From the NCBI GenBank assembly GCA_036403815.1, contig DASWQH010000012.1, positions 62,001 through 126,000 on the forward strand: a stretch of 64,000 bases of DNA, written 5' to 3'. Shown here piece by piece: positions 57,402 through 64,000 of the stretch. The notes under the pieces were generated by a model, which saw only the letters and a program-made list of their open reading frames with translations, was not told where the DNA came from and searched no databases. The first letter of the stretch is position 1; each line of letters begins with the position of its first letter. The DNA comes from JACVRN01 sp036403815. Lineage in GTDB: Bacteria > Acidobacteriota > Blastocatellia > Pyrinomonadales > Pyrinomonadaceae. A program made the translations under genes and the position numbers.

Positions 57402-58880
57402 TCAATACAAATTGCCCTCTCTCTTTCTGCCGGTGTAATCGACGTAAACGACCTTCAGGTCGGTGTAGAAGTCTAGCGCGGTCGAGCCTTGCTCGCGGTC
57501 GCCTATACCTGTTGCCTTGATGCCGCCGAAGGGAATGTGCGCTTCGCCCCCGGTCGTGGGCGAGTTGATGTGCGTCATGCCGGTCTCAATCTCGTCAACG
57601 AAGCGGAAGATGCGCGTGGCGTCGTTGGAAAAGATTGATGAAGAGAGGCCGTATTCGGAATCGTTCGCCACCTGCAAGGCTTCTTCAAAATCTTTGACGC
57701 GCAGGACGGAAAGGATGGGGCCGAAAATCTCTTCGCGCGCGATTCGCATTTCCGGTGTAACGTGATCGAAGACCGTAGGCTTGACGAAATAACCTTTGTC
57801 TAAGCCATCGCCGCTTGCGCGCTCGCCGCCGCACAGCATCTTCGCTCCGTCCTCGCGCCCGACATCTATATAGCTCAGCACGGTCTTGAATTGATTCTCG
57901 TCAACGCTCGGCCCTATATCCGTCTGCGGGTCGTTGCCTGCGCCTATGCGAAGCGAGTTGGCACGCTGTACAAGCCGCTCTACGAACTGGTCTGCGACAT
58001 CGTTGACGACAATCGCGCGGCTCGTGGCAGTGCAGCGCTGTCCGGTAGAACCGAACGCGCCCTGCGCGGTTGATTCCACGGCCAAATCCATGTCCGCGTC
58101 TTCCAGCACGACGACAGGATTCTTGCCTCCCATCTCGCACTGAACCTTCCCGCCGCGCCTGGACACCTCTTCATAAAGCCGTATGCCTATCTGGTTCGAG
58201 CCTGTGAAAGAGACAGCCTTGACCGCAGGGTGATTGATAATCTCGTCGCCCGCTTCGGAGCCAGAGCCTATGATTAAATTAAGCACGCCGCCGGGGATTC
58301 CCGCTTCTTCAAAAAGCTCTACGATGCGTGTGGCGGTTGCGGGCGTCAGGCTGGCTGGCTTGAAGACGACTGTGTTTCCGGCGACGAGCGCGGGCGCAAT
58401 CTTCCAGACCGGAATGGCTACTGGAAAATTCCAGGGCGTGACGCAGGCGACCACGCCGAGCGGTTGCTTGATAGTGTAGGCGAAATTAGCGGGCAGCTCC
58501 GATTGAATGGTCTCGCCGTTCATGCGACGGGATTCACCGGCACAGAACTCCGCTACATTGATGGATCGTTGAAGCTCGCCGCGAGACTCCGAGATGGTCT
58601 TGCCCTCTTCGCGTGTCAGAAGCTGCGCCAGCTCCTCTTTATGCTCTTCCATCAGTCGAGCGGCGCGTCCGACGATGCGGCCTCGCTGGGGCGCAGGCGT
58701 AGTGCGCCACATGCGAAAGGCTTCATGTGCAGCTTCGACCGCACGCCGCGACTCCTCGCGCGTGGCCTGTTTGATAGTCCCTATTAAATCATCCGTGTTT
58801 GCCGGATTGATATTGTCAGCCGTTTTGGATGAAGTGGATTCCGCCCACTCTCCGTTGATGAAATTGCGATAGATAGCCAT
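57402..58880 (-). CDS. Aldehyde dehydrogenase (NAD(P)-dependent)
   Basis: 492 residues, normal. Cofactor motif VTPWNFPVAIPVWKIAPALVAG, SFTGSNQIG, catalytic Glu in VQCEMGGKNP, Cys in AFGSTGQRCTATSR, and EEIFGPILSVLRV. The Arg/Thr pattern resembles alpha-ketoglutaric or malonate/succinate semialdehyde dehydrogenases. As the first gene of the cluster with an adjacent aminotransferase it would oxidise malonate semialdehyde (or methylmalonate semialdehyde from thymine). Specificity is inferred. Confidence 0.88.
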   Translation of the reverse strand: MAIYRNFINGEWAESTSSKTADNINPANTDDLIGTIKQATREESRRAVEAAHEAFRMWRTTPAPQRGRIVGRAARLMEEHKEELAQLLTREEGKTISESRGELQRSINVAEFCAGESRRMNGETIQSELPANFAYTIKQPLGVVACVTPWNFPVAIPVWKIAPALVAGNTVVFKPASLTPATATRIVELFEEAGIPGGVLNLIIGSGSEAGDEIINHPAVKAVSFTGSNQIGIRLYEEVSRRGGKVQCEMGGKNPVVVLEDADMDLAVESTAQGAFGSTGQRCTATSRAIVVNDVADQFVERLVQRANSLRIGAGNDPQTDIGPSVDENQFKTVLSYIDVGREDGAKMLCGGERASGDGLDKGYFVKPTVFDHVTPEMRIAREEIFGPILSVLRVKDFEEALQVANDSEYGLSSSIFSNDATRIFRFVDEIETGMTHINSPTTGGEAHIPFGGIKATGIGDREQGSTALDFYTDLKVVYVDYTGRKREGNLY

Positions 58881-59047
58881 AGCTTTGCGCCTGACCCCGA
58901 ATCCAGTTTCCTTAAGAGAAGATTTTGAAAAGCTTTACGGTCTGCTAAACCGTTAAAGAGGAGTGCGCCCCTTTACATCTTTTTGGATTTCAGGAAAGCG
59001 CCCCGCGTGTGGTGACTCCAGCAGAGAGTAATATATCATATGAGCCT

Positions 59048-60619
59048 ATGAATCAAAGCGAAAACCTGCCGACCCCAGGCACGGAAACGGAAGCACGAAA
59101 CCTGCGCGAGCTGCTTGAGAGCCGCGCCGCCGCTCAACCGGATAAGCCTTTTCTCTTCTCCGAAGCGGATGGCCGCCGGTTCACCTACGCGGAGTTTGAC
59201 CGTGCCATCAATCGAGCGGCGCGTATGCTCTCGGCACGCGGAATAGGGAAGGGCGACGTTGTCAGCCTGCTCATGCCGAACTCCGCCGAGTACATCATCG
59301 CTTACTTCGCCTGCTTCAAGCTTGGCGCGCTCGCTGGCCCCGTCAACTCTCTTTTGAAATCGCAGGAGATAGCCTACGTCATCGGCAACTCTGAAGCCAA
59401 AGCGCTTCTAGTCCACACGGAATTTACGGCGCGAGTGAATGAGATTCTGCATGAGCTGCCCGCGCTCAGGCATGTCATCGAATTTGACGATGAAGCGGAA
59501 GCCACCAGCGAGTTTGCAGATGACATCAGCCCTTTGCCGCCCGTTGAAATCGAGAGCGACGATGAAGCGATTATCATCTACACGTCGGGCACGACTGGAA
59601 AACCCAAGGGCTGTCTTTTAACTCACGGCAACCTCATCAGTAACGCGCGGCAGATTTCCGAGTGGCTGGGATTCACGGAGCGCGACAGGCTCCTGACCAT
59701 CATGCCGCTCTTCCATATGAATGCCGTTTCGGTCACGACCATGACGCCGCTCTATGCGGGCGGCTCGACCGTAGTGAGTCCGAAATTCTCGGCCTCGCGC
59801 TTCTGGAAAATCATCTCGGATTACCAGATAGCCTCGTTCGGTTCCGTGGCGACGATGCTTTCGATGCTGCTTGAAACTTATCCGGACGGAGTGCCGGAAG
59901 GTCTTCAGACATCTCAACTGCGCTTCGCCATGTGCGGCTCTGCGCCTGTGCCAGCCGAAGTCATGAAAAGATTCGAGGAGCGATTCCGCTGTCTGGTCAT
60001 AGAAGGCTACGGGCTGTCGGAATCAACCTGTCGCTCGACCTTCAACCCGCCGGACGAGCGTCGTCGCGCAGGCTCCTGCGGTATGCCAATCGGCAACGAG
60101 ATGAAGGTCGTGGACGATGAAGACAGAGAGTTGCCGGTTGGTGAGCTTGGCGAGATAATCCTGCGCGGCGAGAATATATTAAAAGGCTATTTCAAAAACC
60201 CTGAAGCCACGGAGCGAGCCTTTCGCAACGGCTGGTTTCACACGGGCGATGTCGGCTACCGCGACGCGGAAGGCTTCTTCTACATCGTAGACCGCAAGAC
60301 GGACATGATTATACGCGGCGGCGAAAATATATACCCGCGCGAGATTGACGAGGTTCTCTACCAGCATCCAATGGTGGCGGCAGCAGCTACGGTCGGCATG
60401 CCCGACCCGCTCTACGGAGAAGAAGTCACAGCTTTTATCATCCTCAAAGAAGGTGCGAGCGTGAAAGAAGAGGAGGTGCTGGCTTTTTGTCGTGCTCGAT
60501 TAGCGGATTTCAAATGCCCTAAGAGCCTTCACTTCGTCTCGGATATACCCAAGGGGCCGACGGGCAAGCTTCTCAAGCGTGAGCTGGTAAAGCAACTGGC
60601 TGAGCCGAAGGCGTCATAA
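59048..60619 (+). CDS. AMP-forming acyl-CoA synthetase / ligase
   Basis: 523 residues from ATG 59048 (a GTG at 59009 with AGGAAAG upstream is the alternative). ANL-superfamily motifs: IIYTSGTTGKPKGCLLTHGN (P-loop), YGLSESTCRSTFN, GWFHTGDVGYRDAEGFFYIVDRKTDMIIRGGENIYPREI and the terminal PTGKLLKREL. Activates a carboxylic acid to its CoA ester; the substrate is unknown. Divergent from the aldehyde dehydrogenase; a malonyl-CoA-type role after malonate semialdehyde oxidation is possible but only inference. Confidence 0.87.
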   Translation: MNQSENLPTPGTETEARNLRELLESRAAAQPDKPFLFSEADGRRFTYAEFDRAINRAARMLSARGIGKGDVVSLLMPNSAEYIIAYFACFKLGALAGPVNSLLKSQEIAYVIGNSEAKALLVHTEFTARVNEILHELPALRHVIEFDDEAEATSEFADDISPLPPVEIESDDEAIIIYTSGTTGKPKGCLLTHGNLISNARQISEWLGFTERDRLLTIMPLFHMNAVSVTTMTPLYAGGSTVVSPKFSASRFWKIISDYQIASFGSVATMLSMLLETYPDGVPEGLQTSQLRFAMCGSAPVPAEVMKRFEERFRCLVIEGYGLSESTCRSTFNPPDERRRAGSCGMPIGNEMKVVDDEDRELPVGELGEIILRGENILKGYFKNPEATERAFRNGWFHTGDVGYRDAEGFFYIVDRKTDMIIRGGENIYPREIDEVLYQHPMVAAAATVGMPDPLYGEEVTAFIILKEGASVKEEEVLAFCRARLADFKCPKSLHFVSDIPKGPTGKLLKRELVKQLAEPKAS

Positions 60620-60662
60620 TGCGCTTCTCTCAAACTGAAAGCGCTGATTTCCAAAATATCTG

Positions 60663-60690
60663 TTGTACGTAAGCGCGAGTGCGCTAGAAT
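60663..60690 (+). promoter_or_regulatory. Probable promoter of the FHA-GAF-cyclase gene
   Basis: TTGTAC (60663-60668), 16-base spacer, TAGAAT (60685-60690). Same -10 and spacer as the suf promoter. Confidence 0.5.
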
Positions 60691-60765
60691 ATCTATGCCT
60701 GTAGAAACCCGTATGGCTGAAGCAGGCTTCGCTTCTTAAGCGCAGGCTGTAGAGAGAAGAGCGGC

Positions 60766-62394
60766 ATGTTTATCATTCAGGAATTGGAAGGACAGAAGCG
60801 GCAATGGGAGTTGCCGGAAGGCACGCGCCTCTCAATCGGGCGAGCGCAGGACAACGAGATACGCCTTGATGACCTGCGCGTGTCGCGCCATCACGCGGAG
60901 CTTCGCGCCGTCTCGCGCGAGCAGGCGGAGCTTTGGAACGTGAGCAACGGTAATCTGGTCTTAGCCAACGATAAGAAGATTACGAACACCCCGCACATAC
61001 TTTGCACGGGCGACTATATAAAGATTATCTCCGGGAGCTTCAACATCTCATGGAAAGAGGATGCGCCGCTGCGCTACATAGACGAGCCGCTCTCTATGGG
61101 CACGACGATGGTTCCAGCCACGCCCAGCGTCTCACAGCTTCTAACCACTTCATTCTCGTCAAGCCAGAGCAGGGAGGATGAGCTTAAAGAACTCAGGCGC
61201 AAGGCGGAGATACTGGCGCAGTTGTGCGAGATGAGCGCCGCTCTTGCCACGGTCTTCGACACGGGAGCCATACTGGATTACGCCACGGAAGTTGTCATGC
61301 GCTCGATTCCTGCGGATTGCTGCGCGGCGCTCGTGCGCGACCCTTGCGGCGACCCCAAGACAGTCAGCATACGCTTTCGCAATCAGGGCAACGGCCCGGT
61401 CAAAGAGAGCACCATCAGCCGCACAGCAGTCCGCACGGCTATGGACAAGCGCGTCATGCTCTCATCGCATGATGTGACGCGGGATGTTGATTTGAACGTC
61501 AGCCAGAGCGCCCTCATGAGTGGCATACGTTCCTTGGCCTGCGCGCCGCTGGTGGGTCGCGTAGACGTACACGGCGCGCTCTATATTGATCGCCGCCACG
61601 TGCTGGAAACCTTCACGGAGCTGGATACGCAATTGCTGGCGGCGGTGGCTGCGCAGGCTGCGACCGCTCTAGAAGCCGCCAACGCGCACGAGCGTATGCG
61701 GCGTGAACAGAGCGCCCGCGATGCCTTCGCGCGCTTCATGCCCGAACACATCATTAAAGAGCTGGTCGAGAACCCACAGAAATTCCAGTTGGGCGGGACG
61801 AACCGCCGCGTCACCGTTCTCTTCTGCGACGTGCGCGGCTTCGCCAAGCTAGCGCATCGTGCAAGGCCGGAAACCATAGTTGACCTGCTCAATATTCTCT
61901 TTACGGAGATGGCCGCGGCAATCTTCAAACATCACGGCACACTCAATAAATATCTGGGCGACGGCCTGATGGCGCTCTTCGGCGCGCCCGTCAAAGGGGA
62001 TACGGATGCGGTTGACGCCGTGGCCGCCGCCATAGGAATGCAGCAGCGCATCAAGGCCGTCAACGAGCAGTTGACCGCAAAGAATCTGCCGAACGTCATG
62101 CTCGGCATTGGCATCAACACGGGCGAGGCCACGGTCGGCTGCATCGGCGCGGAGCAGCGTCTTGAGTACACGGCCATAGGCGACACCGTCAACATAGCCT
62201 CGCGCATCGAAGGCATCGCCAAGCCCGGCCAGATTCTAGTCACACAGGATACGGCTGAAGAACTCGGCAGCAAGTTCCCCTTGAGCGAGCCGTGGACGGC
62301 ACAGGTCAAGCACATAGAAGATCCGGTCAAGGTCTACAGCGTGATTTACTCCACAGGCGCGGAAGATGATACGGCAGACAGAGTGGATTTATAA
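60766..62394 (+). CDS. FHA-GAF-class III adenylate/guanylate cyclase
   Basis: 542 residues in three domains. FHA domain at about residues 20-90 (SIGRAQDNEIRLDDLRVSRHHAEL, phosphothreonine-binding). GAF domain at about 145-305. Class III cyclase at about 335-520: VTVLFCDVRGFAKLAHRARPE (metal Asp), LNKYLGDGLMALFGAP (second Asp and Lys), GIGINTGEATVGCIGAEQRLEYTAIGDTVNIASRIEG. Lys/Asp residues of the ATP type are present, so it likely makes cAMP; the FHA-GAF input suggests control by phosphorylated proteins and a small ligand. Confidence 0.93.
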   Translation: MFIIQELEGQKRQWELPEGTRLSIGRAQDNEIRLDDLRVSRHHAELRAVSREQAELWNVSNGNLVLANDKKITNTPHILCTGDYIKIISGSFNISWKEDAPLRYIDEPLSMGTTMVPATPSVSQLLTTSFSSSQSREDELKELRRKAEILAQLCEMSAALATVFDTGAILDYATEVVMRSIPADCCAALVRDPCGDPKTVSIRFRNQGNGPVKESTISRTAVRTAMDKRVMLSSHDVTRDVDLNVSQSALMSGIRSLACAPLVGRVDVHGALYIDRRHVLETFTELDTQLLAAVAAQAATALEAANAHERMRREQSARDAFARFMPEHIIKELVENPQKFQLGGTNRRVTVLFCDVRGFAKLAHRARPETIVDLLNILFTEMAAAIFKHHGTLNKYLGDGLMALFGAPVKGDTDAVDAVAAAIGMQQRIKAVNEQLTAKNLPNVMLGIGINTGEATVGCIGAEQRLEYTAIGDTVNIASRIEGIAKPGQILVTQDTAEELGSKFPLSEPWTAQVKHIEDPVKVYSVIYSTGAEDDTADRVDL

Positions 62395-62421
62395 CCAATT
62401 ACAATTGGATTGCGATTGTTT

Positions 62422-62551
62422 AGCCCCGTAGGGGCGAAAGAATGTAGCCCACGGCGTGAGCCGTGGGACAAGAATCCACCAAAATTTTGATAGCCCCTGA
62501 AAGGGGCGAAAGAAGTCTCAGCTTGAGAATCTTTCGCCCCTTTCAGGGGCT
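62422..62551. repeat. Class B palindromic element, copy 3 (shorter)
   Basis: AGCCCCGTAGGGGCGAAAG, TAGCCCACGGCGTGAGCCGTGGG, GCCCCTGAAAGGGGCGAAAG, then CTTTCGCCCCTTTCAGGGGC. A shorter, 130-base form of the element with the outer arm missing on one side; between the convergent cyclase and Feo genes. Confidence 0.85.
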
Positions 62552-62589
62552 GAAGAAGACCTTGGAAGTTATCTTATCTTGTGCGTGCC

Positions 62590-62823
62590 TCAATGAGTGG
62601 GGCGTTGATTGATAGAGCGAGAGCGACCGATTTGTGAAAACGGTTGCTGTACTGCTCCCGCCTTTTTCTCCACACCGCTACAGCCGCATCCCGAATCACA
62701 GCTTGACGAGCCGCGCTTGCGCCCGGCGCGAAAGGAGAGCAGGCGAGACAACGCGCGCCGCGCAACGTAAGAGGCGGCGGCCAGTATGAAGAGTGTGACG
62801 AGTATCGTTTGCCAGTCGAACAT
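62590..62823 (-). CDS. FeoB-associated Cys-rich membrane protein
   Basis: 77 residues. One N-terminal transmembrane helix (about 6-26: TILVTLFILAAASYVARRAL) followed by a Cys-rich stretch SSCDSGCGCSG. Such proteins often accompany FeoB and may help iron handling. 12 bases after feoB, so translated with it. Confidence 0.8.
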   Translation of the reverse strand: MFDWQTILVTLFILAAASYVARRALSRLLSFRAGRKRGSSSCDSGCGCSGVEKKAGAVQQPFSQIGRSRSINQRPTH

Positions 62824-62835
62824 TGCAGAAAACTT

Positions 62836-63999
62836 TTAAGTAAACCCTAATAACCGCCCGCCCTGAAAAGTTATGAGCGATGCTATGTAGGCGAGCACCA
62901 GCATGTAGCCGACCATGAAGAGCGGCCAGCGCCAAGAGTTCGTCTCACGCCGAACGATTGCCACCGTTGACATGCACTGAAGCGCCAGCACGAAGAAGAC
63001 CATCAGAGAAACGGCTACAAGCGGCGTCCATGCGGGCGACCCGTCGGAGCGCTTCGCCTCGCGCACGGCTTCAATCAGAGACGCTTCGTTATCGTCCCCG
63101 CCTACGTTGTAGATGATACTCAGGGTCGAGACGAGCGTTTCGCGTGCGGCGAAAGATGAAATGAGCGCGATTCCTATCTTCCAGTCGAAGCCTAGCGGCG
63201 CAATGACCGGCTCAATCAGATGTCCAAGCCTTCCTGCAAAACTGTTGCGCAACTGCTCGCCCTTTTCCTCGGCAACTTCATCCTGCACGGAAGTCGCGGA
63301 AGCATTCCGGCTTTGCGCTACTTCGGGGGCTTTCGCATTACTGATGCTTTTAACTTCCGTGCGCGGGAATGTCGCCAGCGCCCAGAGGATAATGGAGATG
63401 GCTAAGATGACTGTTCCGGCGCGGCGTACAAAGAGCCAGGCGCGCGACCAGACGGCCTGAAACATGGTCAGAAAGTTCGGCACGCGATAAGGCGGCATCT
63501 CAAGCACGAGCGGCGGCGGCGGCGATTTCAAGATAGTGCGCTTCGCTATCCACGCGACACAGATGGCGACGGCGATTCCCAGAAAATACATCGCCAGAAT
63601 TATCAACGCGCCCACAGAGACGAATCCGAAGACCTTCTGTGTAGAGAAGAACGCGGCGATCATCAGGGTGTAGACTGGAAGCCGCGCCGAACAGCTCATA
63701 AAGGGCGCAATCATGATGGTCGCTATGCGGTCTTTCGGATTCTCAATCGTGCGCGTCGCCATGATGCCGGGAATGGCGCAGGCGAAGCTGCTCAGAAGCG
63801 GCATGAAGGCTTTGCCGTGAAGCCCCACGCCGCGCATCAGTCTGTCCATAAGGAAAGCTGCACGCGCCATGTAGCCTGTGTCTTCCAGGATGGCTATGAA
63901 GAAGAAGAGCAGTAGAATCTGGGGCAGGAACACGAGCACGCCGCCGACACCCGCAATGACGCCGTCAACCATCAGGTCTGTAAAAAGACCTGGCGGCAA
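62836..63999 (-). CDS. feoB: Ferrous iron transport protein B (3' part; gene runs off the window)
   Basis: The C-terminal 387 residues of FeoB; the N-terminal G-protein domain is outside the window. Gate-region motif FLPQILLLFFFIAILEDTGYMARAAFLMDRLM, LHGKAFMPLLSSFACAIPGIMATRTI, MSCSARLPVYTLMIAAFF and GFDWKIGIALISSFAARETLVSTLSIIY. About eight hydrophobic helices. Takes up Fe(II). No FeoA is visible in this part. Confidence 0.95.
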   Translation of the reverse strand: MPPGLFTDLMVDGVIAGVGGVLVFLPQILLLFFFIAILEDTGYMARAAFLMDRLMRGVGLHGKAFMPLLSSFACAIPGIMATRTIENPKDRIATIMIAPFMSCSARLPVYTLMIAAFFSTQKVFGFVSVGALIILAMYFLGIAVAICVAWIAKRTILKSPPPPLVLEMPPYRVPNFLTMFQAVWSRAWLFVRRAGTVILAISIILWALATFPRTEVKSISNAKAPEVAQSRNASATSVQDEVAEEKGEQLRNSFAGRLGHLIEPVIAPLGFDWKIGIALISSFAARETLVSTLSIIYNVGGDDNEASLIEAVREAKRSDGSPAWTPLVAVSLMVFFVLALQCMSTVAIVRRETNSWRWPLFMVGYMLVLAYIASLITFQGGRLLGFT

Positions 64000-64000
64000 T

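Overview
The window reads as one contiguous stretch of a bacterial chromosome, not a plasmid or phage. Gene order (ispE, tRNA-Gln, prs, rplY, pth, rpsF, rpsR, rplI, dnaB), TTG/GTG starts, TonB-type energy transducers with an MFSHLVESD-like N-terminus and an RRF2-sufBCDSU operon suggest a Gram-negative Acidobacteriota, probably Blastocatellia. That placement is inference from gene content; no rRNA is present.

Layout. 1-10 kb (+): isoprenoid (ispE), PRPP synthesis (prs), translation genes (rplY, pth, rpsF, rpsR, rplI), a DnaB helicase split by a 420-residue intein at its P-loop, and alanine racemase. 10-16 kb: a TonB-like protein, an EncFtn-type encapsulated ferritin without a nearby shell gene, glutamate dehydrogenase, an ArsC-like thioredoxin-fold protein, an 18-unit 21-bp tandem array and radA. 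16-28 kb (+): PIN/TRAM protein, ispD, ispF, then a nucleoside uptake and salvage block (pyrimidine-nucleoside phosphorylase, BMP/ABC nucleoside importer, purine-nucleoside phosphorylase, uridine kinase, cytidine deaminase, exported amidohydrolase). 28-36 kb (+): TonB-like protein and the SUF iron-sulfur operon with its RRF2 regulator. 36-42 kb (+): enolase-superfamily enzyme, M20 peptidase, exonuclease III, SDR, small class III cyclase. 42-59 kb (-): PEP synthase, then a reductive pyrimidine degradation cluster (preA, preT, ureidopropionase, NCS1 permease, dihydropyrimidinase, class III aminotransferase, aldehyde dehydrogenase) with an aspartyl protease-PDZ protein, a SIMPL protein, a REP-associated transposase and a MazF-type toxin-antitoxin pair among them. 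59-64 kb: acyl-CoA synthetase and FHA-GAF-cyclase (+), then a FeoB-associated Cys-rich protein and the 3' part of feoB (-).

The two nucleotide blocks are complementary: the first imports nucleosides and splits or re-phosphorylates them, the second imports free pyrimidine bases and degrades them through beta-alanine to a semialdehyde and acid.

The most unusual content is non-coding. In the first 39 kb, 19 gene junctions, nearly all on the + strand, carry a foldback: an inverted repeat whose arms are short runs of a 7-base (sometimes 8-9-base) repeat and whose centre usually looks like AAAAG...CTTTT. The heptamer differs between loci but the architecture is constant, and many lie 3-15 bases before a start codon that has no Shine-Dalgarno. 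Overlaid on this are three larger palindromic families: class A (GTCCC...GGGAC core, 3 copies), class B (GCCCC...GGGGC core, 3 copies, with the same core beside the transposase) and class C (CAGTACCGCCTGCGG, 4 copies). These, with the 21-bp array, are the best candidates for something undescribed.
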